Shown: positions 25,345-36,820 of the stretch, piece after piece
Numbering within the stretch: the stretch's first letter is position 1
Layout: each line of letters begins with the position of its first letter
Assembly (NCBI RefSeq): GCF_028009165.1
Contig: NW_026611618.1
Coordinates: 124,001 to 188,000 of the forward strand
DNA length: 64,000 nt
Reading direction: 5' to 3'
Source: Akanthomyces muscarius
Taxonomy: Eukaryota; Ascomycota; Sordariomycetes; Hypocreales; Cordycipitaceae
Program-made: the position numbers and the translations under genes
The notes under the pieces: model-generated
The model's database searches: none
Seen by the model: only the letters and a program-made list of their open reading frames with translations
Told to the model about the DNA's origin: nothing

Positions 25345-26633
25345 TTATGCAGTTACATCTTGTGGTCCGGTCGGCAACTTGCTACCAGCAATGTTGCACT
25401 GTCGGAACATTCGGACCTCATCCTCTGCAAATGCACCAACTACAGAGTGGATAAGACCACGGTTGTGGAAGATGACAAAGTCGCCCTCTTCCCAGTCGTG
25501 CGCGTAGACCATATTGGGTGCAATGCCGGGTCGCTGAAGACCATGGATCCGGGCCCTCACTTGCTCCAGGTCCTCAATGGTAGAGCCGTTCTGGAGATGC
25601 AACCTACGGATGGCGGCCGGGTGAACCTGTAGGGCGAGCTTTCCCGTCACTGGGTTGGTCCAGCATAGGGGTAGAGTTTGCACCTTGGCCCACTCCACAG
25701 GCGGCAGATCGGACAAGGGAAGCTCCTTACCCTCCGAGACTAGTCCGAGGCCATCGGAGCGGGACTTTGCATTGGACATCCAGATGTAGGGGTGAGGCGC
25801 GTACTCGACTTTGGTCGTGCGAGCAAACTCTTGGTCCTCGGGCGACAGGCTGTCGTACATTGTGTAGCCCGACACGAATGCCGTGGTACCCAGAGGTACG
25901 GTTTTCTCATCGCCACTACCATCGTCGTAGCGGACTGTTTGGTCACGACCACCTGGCACCCTGACAGCCATGAGCGTGGTTGCGACGGGCGGCGCCAGGC
26001 CATAAAGCGCCGCATCAATGTGCCATCTGTAGAACCTGGTCGCCACCAAATCATCTTCGTCAGGGACAATACTGGCGTGAAAACTCCGATGGTGTGGGTG
26101 CTTGAGTTGAAAATCCTTCAATCCCTCATACTCTGCCACGAAGCCGTTCCCAATCACCTGCACCTGTGGCTGGTGTGGGATGGTCTTGAGGTCCGGGTGC
26201 AGTACCGATCTCTTGGCGTCGATTGTCTTGCCATGTCCGTAGGCGCCTGCAGCTTCAGGGTCGAAGGCTTTGGTAATCTCATACTGCGCTTTGGCAGAGA
26301 CATGCCCCTGGCCCTTGATGATAAGCACCTGATGGGTAAAAAGGGCATTGCGGATCACGTCAAAATCGCCATCTAGTGACCCTCCATGTTAGCGGCTTCT
26401 CATGGTGGTGCCTGCCAAGTAAACAGACAGACGAGTAGGGCTCAAGCTTACCAAAGGAGGTTACCGATTCAACGGGTATTCTCCCAGCAGTTCATAAGAC
26501 AAGCTCGTCGGCTCATCAAATTGCCGAAATGCTCACCTCGCAGGTTGTCAATGTCTACACCAGAGACCACAGCACCAAAGTTGACACCTGATCCTGGCGT
26601 CTGCAGGAAAGGCTGGACAGTTGGAGACGACAT
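25345..26633 (-). CDS. xanA: Xanthine/alpha-ketoglutarate-dependent dioxygenase (XanA type)
   Basis: A non-haem Fe(II)/2-oxoglutarate oxygenase of the TauD superfamily. The fungal XanA branch converts xanthine to uric acid without a molybdenum enzyme. Two exons, 26633-26537 and 26372-25345, joined across a 164-bp intron give 374 residues, close to the size of characterised XanA. The metal triad is His150 and Asp152 (YRWHIDAALYGL) with His341 (HNRGLIHSVVG), and the 2-oxoglutarate Arg is Arg353 (DEVRMFRQC). Other XanA-like blocks are TVRYDDGSGDE, VPLGTTAFVSG, YAPHPYIWMS and QRPGIAPNMVYAHDW. Its role is purine use as a nitrogen source in the cytosol. GATA-type sites upstream fit nitrogen control. 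The intron is longer than its neighbours, so an alternative splice inside it cannot be excluded. Confidence 0.92.
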
Positions 26634-26730
26634 GGTGATTATGCCGCGGGTCTGAGAAGTATGGAGGTCTGTATTTGGCGAGAATTCAATGAACAGCTGA
26701 GCGAGAGAGAATACTGGGCAAGAGCTCGGA

Positions 26731-26796
26731 TTATATACGACTTTGGGTGGCACTGTGATTGGTGAGTCCCTTTGCTATCACACAGCCTGAAGATAA
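26731..26796 (-). promoter_or_regulatory. xanA promoter: TATA, CCAAT and two GATA sites
   Basis: Reading on the minus strand toward the ATG at 26633: one HGATAR site on the opposite strand (26791-26796), TGATAG (26775-26780), CCAAT (26758-26762) and TATATAA (26731-26737, 94 bp from the start). Paired GATA sites are the usual targets of AreA-type nitrogen regulators. I found no clear UaY-type palindrome. The sites are short, so chance is possible. Confidence 0.4.
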
Positions 26797-28047
26797 GCGC
26801 CCCGCAGGATTCGCCACTTGTGAGTGGTCACAGAAGCCTATGGTCGCGCAGTTGCGCCTCGACGGGGTGCCCAAAAGAAACGCGGCTTAAGTAGACGTAG
26901 CAGCTTATTACATCTTCTATCTTTTCTTGGTTTTTACTACCATACTCTATCTCTCCTACTCCCTTATGCTTTTCCCATTTTCCTGGCTTTCTTTTGATGC
27001 TCTCCTTTGTAATAATAAACACCCCGCCCACTAGCTTTTTTTCTTCCGGTACGTACCGTGACCCCTTTCGCTGACGAAGACAAGTTCCCTCACGCGAGCG
27101 CGAAAACATAATGGGCACCACATAGGTGGCATGTATTGTGTATTCTCAAGGACATGGTGATTAGTTGGACTGACATAAGCAGGTCCTAGATCAAATAACC
27201 CGAAAAGGCCGCAGCTTGTTGGGTGCGGACAGGGAAGCACCTGCCCAATCAGATGCTCATGTGGAGTCCAGAGTCAGTCCAACTCAGTAAACTCAATATT
27301 CAGGTAGATCTCTGTGCGCTGTCGAGACCAGGGAATGTTATCCCTTTTTTCCAAGCTGTTTATAATCTGTAAACAGTATGCACTACGAGGGCTGCTAAAT
27401 TGGGGATAGAAATGCACTACATAGGAATATCATGTAATCGTCACCCCACTGCCTTTAAAACAAGACATGCCCTCCCTTCTGAGTCGCGTTCGATCATTGG
27501 CATTCCTGTAATCCGCTTTCAGCAAAGCGGCACGCGACAAGCAACTTTCTAGCGTCGCACTATAACACTAACGGATACATAGCACACGACACTGACAACT
27601 GAGTCGCCCCCTAGCTCCAGTGTATCTATTATGAACCGGAGCCAAGCGTCCGTCAAGCGGATCGTGTGCCCCTACAATTAAAACCTTTCATGGGTAGTTT
27701 CCCTGTAGCGTCTCGGGTCTCGACCAAAGCCACTGAAGATGCGCGACATTTACCCGTACTGCCGCCCTGGCCCGAGAAATTGTTTACGGGCTTTTACCCC
27801 AGGGCTGCTGCCCGCCTTGGCATTCCAATGAATCGCGGCCAGTGCCGCAAAATTTCATTCCACAGGCATAAAACATGATTGCAATCCTTTCCCTGCTCGA
27901 CTGTGCCGTATATATCTCCCATCCCGCCATGAGAACGCCTTTCTTGGACACACAACGGCGTGCACTACCTTTATACATGAACCTCGAAGACCAGCCTCAA
28001 CGACACAGCGCCTCAATACTGTGAGCCTAGCTCGATCCGCTAACGCG
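26797..28047. other. Divergent intergenic region
   Basis: 1.25 kb between the xanA promoter and the sulfatase-like gene. The region 26880-27060 is pyrimidine-rich on the plus strand. No gene is supported. Confidence 0.45.
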
Positions 28048-30561
28048 ATGGCTTTGGTGCTGTCCCTGATCCGCAGGGTGCTGCATGACGCTCCTGCCCG
28101 ACTGCTAGGCAGGCGTTTTGTCTTTTCCTTTGCTGCCGTCGCAGCCATCGCATACAAATTCTTCCACATATACTCCCACGTCAACGCTATTCCGCCACAA
28201 GATCTCCAGCGCTGGGGCTGTTCATTCTTTTTTCAAGACACCGTTTTCTTGATCCTATTGCGACTCCTCATCGACGGACGAGCTCTCGCCTGCGTGGCCG
28301 CCTACTTTCTCGCTTTTCTTTCCATTTTCCTTTCTTTCCTCAGCGTCACTTTCTTCGTCGCTACCGGATCCGAGCTACAATGGCGAAACCTTGCACTAGC
28401 AGGTGATTCCTCCTCGTGGAGCTTGGCCGCCCAAGCACTATTTGCTGGCGCCCTGGTGATGGTGGGGTTTCTCATAGTAGCTGCGGCGACTCAGACGGCT
28501 TTCTACAACATGGCAAGCATTTCATGGAGACTTGTTAGCTGGCCGTTCACTGCCATCATCAATCGTATCAGAGAAGCTCGGGGCCGAGTCACGACCGAGT
28601 ACATGCATATTCCCCAGAAAGACCTTGAAGACTCCTCACTAGAGTCCGCGGCCTGGAAAGAAGATGTCGGCGAAAGGACGTCTCCAACTAAAGTTGCGAC
28701 GACGTATAAAACAAGCCAAGCGTTGACGATCTTGGTTGGCGCCAGTCTATTTCTGCAGCTGGCAACCACCATCTTTCGACCAGAAGACGCTTCCCTCAGC
28801 TTTCTGTCGAGCACAATTCTTCTGGCGCCTATAATAGAAGTCGCACTTTCCTCCAAACCGACGCTTGCAGCCCTGCTCTCCACACCAGGCAGCATCCACG
28901 AAGTTTTAGCAAACGCAACAGCATTGGCCGATCCGATTGAGCTTCCCTGGCTGCCAAAAGGACAATCGCTTGATGGCTTCCAAGACTGGTATGTCGGGGG
29001 TAGAGAGCACTACTCTGCAGCTGCAGATCCGCTCAAGGTATCTAATCTTGACGATCCACTTCTGCCTGAGCTTCGTGGCGCTCTCTCTGACGTGTCCATC
29101 CGCAACATCGTGCTCATTAAGCTCGAAAGCACGCGAAAGGACGTTTTTCCTGTCAAAAACAACGGCACTGCATACAGAAAGCTCGCCAGTACCCACGAGA
29201 ACAAGACTCTCCCTCATTCAGCCCACAAATTTCTGTCCAGCCTCACACCAACGGCCAAGTTCCTCACGGGAGACTATGAAGATGGCTTCGATTCGACAGG
29301 GGCGAAGCCCCAACGTGGAGGCATAAACTTCAACAACGCTTTCACCACGAGCACATACACACTAAAGAGCCTTACTGGGACCCTTTGTGGTATTAGTCCC
29401 TTGGCGGTCGACTTCAACCAGGAGTATTACTACGATATTTATCAGCCATGTTTGCCACACATCTTGGATGCTTTCAATAACATCAGTCACACCTCAGCTG
29501 CCACACGAGACGAAGGTGGATTCACCTCTATGCCTTGGGCCTCACAGTTCATGATGTCAGTCACGTCATACTTTGACAAGCAAGACAAGCTCATGCCTAA
29601 GCTCGGCTTCGCAAACGGCAGCGTTATTGACTGGTGGTTCCTCAAGGACACACCAAAGTACGGCCCCGTCAACATGACCGATGTGAATTACTATGGTATG
29701 CCGGAGCCTGCCATCGAGGACTATATCCGAAATGCTTTCAAGGAAGGCAAAGAAAAGAACGAGAGAGTCTTTTTGTCGCATCTCACGAGCACGACGCACC
29801 ATGGCTTCGGCATTCCTGACGACGAAAAGAACTATGTTCCGTTGACTGAGGATGATGATTGGAAAGATCTATCCCATTATATGAATGCAGTTGGCTACGT
29901 CGACGGTTGGTTGCAAAAGGTTTTAGACATTCTCGACGAAACGGGTGTGGCTAACGAAACCCTCGTCGTGCTTGTTGGCGATCATGGTCTCTCCATCGCA
30001 GAGCGCGGCACTACTACACCCTATGGCAACCCGCACGTTGCAAATTACCATGTGCCTTTGGTCATCTCCCATCCAAGCCTGCCCCCCATTACTGTCGATG
30101 ATGCCGTTCAATCGATTCAGATTTTGCCCACAATCTTGGACATGCTGATTGAAACTGGCTCGCTCTCTCAATCCGAGAGCGGAGCCGCGCGCGACTTGTT
30201 GCGTAATTATGAGGGTCAGTCGCTTCTGCGCCCGCAACGGAAGTTTTCTAGTATCACCGGCCAGGGCTCCTGGCAGTTTACTGTGATGAATCCGGGTGGC
30301 TCTACAATCGCAGTCCGCGATGCTCGTCGGCCCAGCTGGCGCCTAATTGTACCCATCATGTCCAACTACGAATGGCGCTTCACAGACCTGGATGAAGACC
30401 CGCTCGAAGAAAAGCCCATATTGTCGTTCGATTTAAAATCATTGACAAAGATCTTGGGTGGCGAGAATGGGACTGATACGTCCAAGTGGGTAGAAGAAGC
30501 AGCCGTTGTGTCGCTATGGTGGTCAGCTGAAAACTACAAGCGCTGGCGTTATAATGTTTGA
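28048..30561 (+). CDS. Polytopic membrane protein with sulfatase/alkaline-phosphatase-superfamily domain
   Basis: An 837-residue intronless gene. I use the ATG at 28048; the open frame before it begins without ATG. The N-terminal third holds about five membrane helices (around residues 25-45, 65-95, 100-120, 140-165 and 230-280). A large domain after residue 340 has the layout of LtaS/phosphoglycerol-transferase-like sulfatase-superfamily enzymes: NIVLIKLESTR as first metal motif, a threonine-rich TTSTYTLKSLTGTLCG where the nucleophile would sit, HLTSTTHHGFG, and VVLVGDHGLS as the second metal motif. Several N-glycosylation sequons suggest that the domain faces the secretory lumen or outside. 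Such proteins transfer a phospho-alcohol group or hydrolyse sulfate or phosphate esters. The neighbours are two glycosyltransferase genes (GT25 and GT90), which suggests decoration of a surface or secreted glycan. The exact donor and acceptor are unknown. Confidence 0.88.
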   Translation: MALVLSLIRRVLHDAPARLLGRRFVFSFAAVAAIAYKFFHIYSHVNAIPPQDLQRWGCSFFFQDTVFLILLRLLIDGRALACVAAYFLAFLSIFLSFLSVTFFVATGSELQWRNLALAGDSSSWSLAAQALFAGALVMVGFLIVAAATQTAFYNMASISWRLVSWPFTAIINRIREARGRVTTEYMHIPQKDLEDSSLESAAWKEDVGERTSPTKVATTYKTSQALTILVGASLFLQLATTIFRPEDASLSFLSSTILLAPIIEVALSSKPTLAALLSTPGSIHEVLANATALADPIELPWLPKGQSLDGFQDWYVGGREHYSAAADPLKVSNLDDPLLPELRGALSDVSIRNIVLIKLESTRKDVFPVKNNGTAYRKLASTHENKTLPHSAHKFLSSLTPTAKFLTGDYEDGFDSTGAKPQRGGINFNNAFTTSTYTLKSLTGTLCGISPLAVDFNQEYYYDIYQPCLPHILDAFNNISHTSAATRDEGGFTSMPWASQFMMSVTSYFDKQDKLMPKLGFANGSVIDWWFLKDTPKYGPVNMTDVNYYGMPEPAIEDYIRNAFKEGKEKNERVFLSHLTSTTHHGFGIPDDEKNYVPLTEDDDWKDLSHYMNAVGYVDGWLQKVLDILDETGVANETLVVLVGDHGLSIAERGTTTPYGNPHVANYHVPLVISHPSLPPITVDDAVQSIQILPTILDMLIETGSLSQSESGAARDLLRNYEGQSLLRPQRKFSSITGQGSWQFTVMNPGGSTIAVRDARRPSWRLIVPIMSNYEWRFTDLDEDPLEEKPILSFDLKSLTKILGGENGTDTSKWVEEAAVVSLWWSAENYKRWRYNV

Positions 30562-31085
30562 AGAAAGATTTGAACATGAGCTTAGCACGTTTTCTGTCTT
30601 TATTTCCTTTTTCCTAGGATGTATGTACGATAAGATATTTTAATCCAGCTATAAATAGGCGTTTCTCATTGTATTTGTTCATGATGGACTTACCATCGCC
30701 GGTCTGCTATATATGAGTACCATTAATATTACTTCAAGAATATATCATGCACTTACCAGTACTGTACGCTTCAAGCCAGCAGAGTGAGTATGTTTGAAGC
30801 ACTATCGCAGAAAATTGGCGTCATCCTCATCAGTGTCTCAATCTAGCCGGCAGCACTCGTGCTGGCATGGCCTACCCAACCGAACGTCTGTTTACATATA
30901 CACTTATCATTCTACTACGACAAGCGTTAGCAAACATATTTGCCGTTTTCTTTTCGGGTCTACGCTCTGCCTTTTTACTACAATAATAATATATATGTAC
31001 TACCTTCAACGTCAACTTTAGGTAGTGACCAGCCAGGGATCGACCAGGAGGACGCACATCATAATTGTAAAGCGTAAGCGACGTA
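30562..31085. other. Convergent 3' intergenic region
   Basis: 524 AT-richer bases between two stop codons. No gene is seen. Confidence 0.5.
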
Positions 31086-32319
31086 TTATTGATCTTCAAA
31101 CCCCGGTCCCATTTGCGGCTCTAATGCCTTACCCAGAAGTATGTTCTTTAAATTAAGCCTCATGCTCCATTTGACAGCTTCTGTGTAGCCTTGGTCCCGC
31201 ATGCTACCATCGCCTCCATAACTCTGAATATCGCTGTCGCCAGTCACGCTGCCTTTTGGCCGGTGGTGGAACATAATTGTTGGATTTACGCTGACACACT
31301 GCAGCTTATAGCTGGTATCTGTATCTCGTCCCATGTCGTACGCAGAGTCGCGGCAGAGCTGGGCGAGAGAGTTGTCGAACGCCATGTGCAGCCCGTCGAC
31401 GCTCAGCGAATACAGAATCTTTCGAGCCGCGCGCTGAGTAATTGCGTACGCAAATGAGCAAATGGGGGCAGCGGTTCTGTGAATTACCCTAGTACCAGCG
31501 GGAAAGGCTGTCCAATCGACAAGGTGTGACACGTTTTCGTATGGTGGAACGGTCCAATCGTCGTGGATCAGGTACTTGCTGGACATCTTTTCCTTGGCTT
31601 CGTCGTCAAGACCTGCGTTCTCTTCAAGGGTTTCTGGGAAGGGCTCGCCGCAATGACCAAGCCAGAGGAGATCCCACGCATCTCCGTACGGGGAGTGCAG
31701 TCGGCCTGACTGTTCATTCAGGACATGGTGAACGCCGTGAGCAACACCAGTCAGCTGCGTTTTGACGTGTGCATCCCAGTCCATGTCATCTTCCATGATG
31801 AGTGCGGACGATACACCTGATTCGACGATTCTAGAACAGAAACGTTAGACAAGCTGAACAGCCATTACGCTTGGCCGTTGGCAAAAGCCTACCAACTTAC
31901 TGTCTTATAGCGTTCATGTGCGACCTCCAGCTTGCAAGAAAATTGTCCTCCATAGCAGTAAAATTAATGCCAAAGGGAGCCGATTTAGCCGACAGGGCAG
32001 ACATTTTCACACCGTCAACCCAATCAATGTCCACGTTACTCAGCGATGCCATCAGCGAGAGGGCGTCGCGCTTGTCGGATCGCTCTGGTAGCCCGATCGC
32101 TATAATCTTTTCAAAGCCAAGCGTCCGATTTTTTATGCGGTCGTCGTCCCGGCTGGACACTCCCTGTAGGTTTTTAAATCCGACGTGATGGAGTTGCGCT
32201 GGGCCGAAGCTGAATCGCAGGCTGGCGATCCACGTGAGGGCGTACAATGCGGCCATGGTCGTCGATGCCACCATCAAAATGGTTCGCCGCCCGCTTCGTG
32301 CTCCTTTCTGTTCAAACAT
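31086..32319 (-). CDS. GT25-family glycosyltransferase, type II membrane protein
   Basis: Two exons, 32319-31901 and 31830-31086 (70-bp intron, GTAAGT...TTCTAG), giving 387 residues. The start gives a short cytoplasmic tail with a basic patch and one membrane anchor (ILMVASTTMAALYALTWIAS), the usual Golgi topology. The catalytic domain begins with FEKIIAIGLPERSDKRD, as in family 25 (lipopolysaccharide-type galactosyltransferases and collagen GlcT/GalT relatives). It carries the acidic metal motif at residues 150-157 (LIMEDDMD), split from its upstream part by the intron. Later blocks FAYAITQRAARKIL and MAFDNSLAQLC also fit. The probable role is adding a hexose to a glycan or glycoprotein. It is divergent from the GT90 gene and tail-to-tail with the sulfatase-like gene. 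Confidence 0.9.
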
Positions 32320-33241
32320 GGCGGTAGACTTGGAGTTCGTCCGACCAAGAAAAAATGTGTTTGTGGTCTAAAAGACTGGTTTCCTGCGTGAGATGGGACC
32401 GCAGCGCTGATGTAGTATGTTGCCGAAGCTGCACCCAGGTCAGGTTGTCTTTATGGACCAGCCAGGTTGTGAAACAAACCCGCCTTCGAAACTTGCTGAT
32501 CACCGCGGCGATCCTCTTCTCCCTTTAGATCACGATCCGCCGCCGTCGGAATGTGGCTGTCTTGCCAGACTCTATATAGTCCAATTCGCTCAGGAACAAT
32601 GCAGAGAATATTTTCTCACTATTTTTCTTGATTTTTCTATAAGAAGGAACCGATGTTTCGACTGGATGTAATTTAACACGCAAAGGGTTATCCCAAGCTT
32701 CTCAATGAAATCGCTTTATTGTGTGGGGCGGAGTTGATAGTACAGATAGTGAGTTCGACTCAGAGAAGGGCGGGATGGACTTGATGGGCTGATTAGGCAT
32801 ATACCGATATGTCTCAGACTTATCGTCAAGGCGACATCCCTGCCCCTTCGCCCGAAACCCATCATACCATAGCACGAGTCTTTATGCGAATCTTAGTCCA
32901 ATAAAATCATGAAAGGTCTAGCATGTCAAAACGGCGCAAAAGCTCCGCCGTGTAGCCAGATCCGCAGGCTTCGTCTTACACTACATTCTCCACAGCAGAT
33001 CAATTGCTTCCGCTCAGGAATGGGCTGCATTACTTAGCCCGTGATGCGCAAAAGATATGTCGCAAGCCTTAAATCTAATATTCATCCCATTTATCAGCTA
33101 ATTTACCCCATAATTCCGAGCCAGAGGTCTAATAGCCCATTCTCCTCTCCCGCCATGCCCGTAGCATATAGTATCAGCTGTCCACGTTGGAACTGAAGAC
33201 TGCTCATCACTTAGCACACCTTCTCCATAGCTTCGCCCGCG
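32320..33241. other. Divergent promoter between GT25 and GT90 genes
   Basis: 922 bp between two start codons facing away from each other, so the two glycosyltransferase genes could share control elements. No gene is seen inside. Confidence 0.5.
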
Positions 33242-35141
33242 ATGTTGCCACGGTCACCTAAGCTTGGACGTTGGATTATTCTCATCGTCGCTATTGTCTT
33301 TGCCGCTTATTTACTTGGTGGATTCATCCGCAATGCCAGCACAGTACAGCCTTGGACGGTCAAGCCTAACAGATGGTTAAAGACCGACGCGCACCCCATC
33401 GATACACTCATTTCTGACGCGCGAACCGTTTTTTCACGGCTTATATCTAAACAGACAAAGACGGTGGAAGAAGCTGCGCAGGCATATCGCAAGAGAAGAG
33501 GTCGCCACCCACCTCCACACTTCGACAAGTGGTTTGAGTTTGCCCAGTCCAACAACGCCGTCATAGTGGAAGACTTCTTCGACCAGGTCTACCATGACTT
33601 GGAACCCTTTTGGGGCATGGACGCCTCGTCTATTAGAAATGAGGCGTCTAGTTTTGAGATGACTATCAACGTTCGAAATGGCAACGCGACGGCGGGAAGC
33701 GACTGGTTCTGGACCCGTATCTGGCTGGACCTCGTCAAGACCGTCGAGCACTTGTTACCTGACATGGACTTGGCGCTCAACGCTATGGATGAGCCCCGTA
33801 TTATTGTTCCTTACGAGAACATCACTCATTATATGCGGCGAGCTTCCAAGACTGTCAGAATGCCCGAAGCCAAGAAAGTACTTTCTCAGTACCAAACGCT
33901 TCCAAGACCAGGGGCGTCGAATGGCGGCGCTGACATACGAAGCAAAAACTGGGAGTCAACAAGTGAGTTGGATCTTGTGCTGCAATTAATTAGCCTTGCG
34001 AGGAAAGCTGACGTACATCATAGCTCCATATTGGCCCATTGTTCGTCGGGGTTGCCCACCCAAAAGCACAGCTCGAACAACGCCGCTGCAAGACTCGTTC
34101 GAAACGCCACCAGAGATCAGCTCGAAGAATGCGAAGCGCCACTCTTATCAAGGCTATGTTTCAAATTACACACTTTCCACGGATGTCTGCCACCAAGCTG
34201 ATCTCCAAGGTTTGGAGGGCATTTTGATCGAGCCTCTCTCAACAAGCACCACAAAGGTGCTTTTCCCGCTCTTTGGCGGTTCCAAGCTTGCTGTGAACAA
34301 CGAGATTCTGCTTCCAGCACCCATGTACTGGAACGAGGAAGAAAGATTCACTGGCGGTGACGATCACGGCATTGCCTGGCCGGGAAAGGAAACAGGTGTC
34401 ATCTGGCGAGGGGTTGCCAGCGGTGGCAGGAACCGAGAGACCAATTGGAAAGGTTTCCAGCGCCATCGATTCATTTCCATGAACAACGCTACAACTATCT
34501 CGAGCGTTGAAAATAGCACCGAGCAGGTCAAAACTTTTGCGTTGCCAGAAAAGCAATACCAAGTTCACGCCCAGAGGAAAGGTGAGCTCAGCGGATGGGT
34601 CAAAAGCTGGGCTAATGTCAGTTTCACCGACCTGAGCTGCTACCCCGATGCCAAGGGTCCTTATTGCAACTACACGAATGATTACTTTGAGCCACTCAGT
34701 GGGATTTCAATGTCCCAGCAGTTTAACTACAAATACCTGCCAGACATTGACGGTAACTCATTCTCCGGGCGTTATCTCGGTTTCCTACGATCCACCTCAG
34801 TCCCCATCAAAGCCACTTTGTGGCGAGAATGGCACGATAGCCGTCTCGTCGCATGGAAGCATTTCATTCCTATGGATAACCGGTTCGTCGACTATTATGG
34901 CATTATGAACTATTTTGTTGGCTTCCAAGGCCAAGACGCACATGATAGCGCTGGCGAGAAACTTGCAAGCGATGGCAAGGAATGGGCGGAGAGGGTCCTT
35001 CGTAAGGAGGACATGCAAATTTACGTCCTAAGACTACTCCTAGAGTATGCACGAGTGCTTGATGACAGGCGAGAAATGATGGGTTGGGTTGACGATTTGC
35101 TGAAAAATTCGTCTCCGAAGAAAGATCAAAGTCAGATATAG
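33242..35141 (+). CDS. GT90-family (CAP10-type) glycosyltransferase
   Basis: Two exons, 33242-33962 and 34024-35141 (61-bp intron with GCTGAC branch point and CATAG acceptor), giving 612 residues. A membrane anchor sits at residues 12-28 (IILIVAIVFAAYLLGGF), followed by a luminal domain. Blocks typical of fungal capsule-associated GT90 proteins are present: RRGRHPPPHFDKWFEFAQ, EDFFDQVYHDLEPFWGM, GVIWRGVASGGR, YLPDIDGNSFSGRYLGFLRSTS, VPIKATLWREWHDSRL and YYGIMNYF. Known members include the cryptococcal xylosyltransferase Cxt1 and the capsule protein Cap10. Activity here is probably transfer of xylose or a similar sugar in the Golgi. Together with the two previous genes it forms a candidate glycan locus. 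Confidence 0.92.
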
Positions 35142-35710
35142 TAGGTAGTACTTATAGCTAGAATTCAATCGCAACCCAGCTTACAAGCACATTAGATGGC
35201 AGCACCTTGTTGCCCTAGCCTCGCCCGTACAGCCACGCCGTTTTGCATCACTACTCTTTCCTTATGCGCCTGATTCTTAATTTCGCCGAATCGGGCGGAC
35301 GCGAAAAGCCACAATATATGGTCTCAATACATTCAAGCCTTCGGCCACGACCCCGGCCTTCTAAAGCCCTGTCTCATCCCCTCTACCAGCAGTAATGCGA
35401 TTGCCCCCTTGCATCCGCATTAAGCTCTCTACGGTAGCACTACTTTTGGAACGGGCCTCTGTTCCAACAGAAATAGCAAGACTGGAGTAGCTAGAAACAG
35501 AATAGGTGCCAAACAGTGCGAGAAAAGACCCAGAATGTTATCCCCCCCCCGCCCCTTCCCCCCCAAAGCCAGAAATCGAGTGATAGTCGTTGATCGAAAT
35601 AATTGCGTGAAAATAAAAGATGCATTGTGAAATCTAAAAATGACCGTGGTCTCGTCATATCTAACGACACTTTTAGATGTCAATATCCTAGATAGTGTTA
35701 GCTTTCTGAT
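35142..35710. other. Intergenic, C-rich/G-rich runs
   Basis: No gene is supported. A run of C broken by a single G lies near 35541-35565. Confidence 0.45.
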
Positions 35711-36584
35711 TTAGAAATAGCGGGAGAGCGAGTCATGTGGCGACTTACACCAGGCGGCAAGATCATCGTCTGTGACAGAATCATCGTCTGTGGCAGAATC
35801 ATCGACTGCGGCTGAATCATCGATGGGTAGTTTTTGATGCCTCTCAAGCCAAGTACGTATCATAGCAGATGGATGGCGACCAAGAGGCATCGAAAAGGGC
35901 TAAATTTGCATGAGATGGAACCAGTTGACGCTTGCCAGAGCTACAGGTATTGCTCCGTTGAATTTTCCCGTGGGGTGGGCAAATCGAAGGGCGAGAATCT
36001 TGGCCTGTGGAGGCAGAAGTTCCTTGTACGAAACGCGGGTAGAATTTTCTCCAGCGTCTCTGAAACCACCCTCGTAGCCTGCTTTCTGAGGTCTCTCGAT
36101 GTCCGAAACCAGGCTTTTTTCGTACTGGTAACGTTTAGCAACTTTGACGGCTTCATCAAGCCCATCTCCAAGTCGGTATATGGATTTGAGAGCTTTGAGA
36201 ACTCGAGCATAAAGCTGGTAGAGGGGATGCTCGTAGTTGGGTGAACCACCAAAGAGGCGCATGCGGACAGAATAGAAGGCCTACTTCGCATCATGCTCGG
36301 CTTCAGCGTACGCCCATAGCTTCGGCATTTCGTCGGTGTTATTTCGAGTCCGAAGTGAGTCATAAGGCAGTGGGGGGGGTTTGTAAAGATCTAATTTCGG
36401 CGCCCTCGAGGTCAAACTGTGGCTCTAGGTAGTCGGGGACAGAGAGATAGCCACGCTCCTTGGCGGCATCGTTGACCAAGAACTCGGGCCGAACGACCGA
36501 TTGCTTGCGCTTTTTGGAGGAAGGAGACTCGGCATCGCCCTGGCCGCCATCATTGGCGACGGGTCTAATGACAGCATCGGTCAT
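35711..36584 (-). pseudogene. Broken gene of unknown family
   Basis: A minus-strand reading begins at ATG 36584 (MTDAVIRPVANDGG...SSKKRKQSVVRPEF) and can be followed to a TAA at 35713-35711, but it is broken three times. There is a frameshift in a run of eight C (minus strand; plus 36372-36379): one C fewer would join TPP to LPYDSLRTRNN. There is an in-frame TAG at 36283-36281 between EAEHDAK and AFYSVRMRLFGG, and a second in-frame TAG at 35902-35900 between WFHLMQI and PFSMPLGRHPSA. Both stops fit CAG to TAG changes. The end is an acidic tail encoded by an 18-bp tandem repeat (35759-35826, DDSA-type units). Part of it could be intronic, but no good splice pair removes the stops. I do not recognise the family. 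Its setting beside a solo LTR and a duplicated tRNA region suggests a transposon-associated or repeat-damaged gene. Confidence 0.6.
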
Positions 36585-36820
36585 GCAGGGTCGCTCGGCA
36601 CTCGGTAAGAGTGCATGAGGAGGACATTCCGGGAATGCGTCACGATTGGGCCTCCCCCTGGCGATGAGGGTCGTTGGTCGGTCGGCGCGTGGTGGACGCG
36701 GCGCATGTGGACGCAGGCGCCGACAGATGTAGGGCCGATATTGACGGAAGAGATAGCAACAAGAAAAGAAAAAGGAACTATTTTAAACGATAGAGACAAT
36801 ATTAGTCGTGAAGAATCGTA
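36585..36820. other. Flank of the broken gene, no gene seen
   Basis: This short stretch lies between the start of the broken gene and the left arm of the inverted duplication. Confidence 0.4.
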
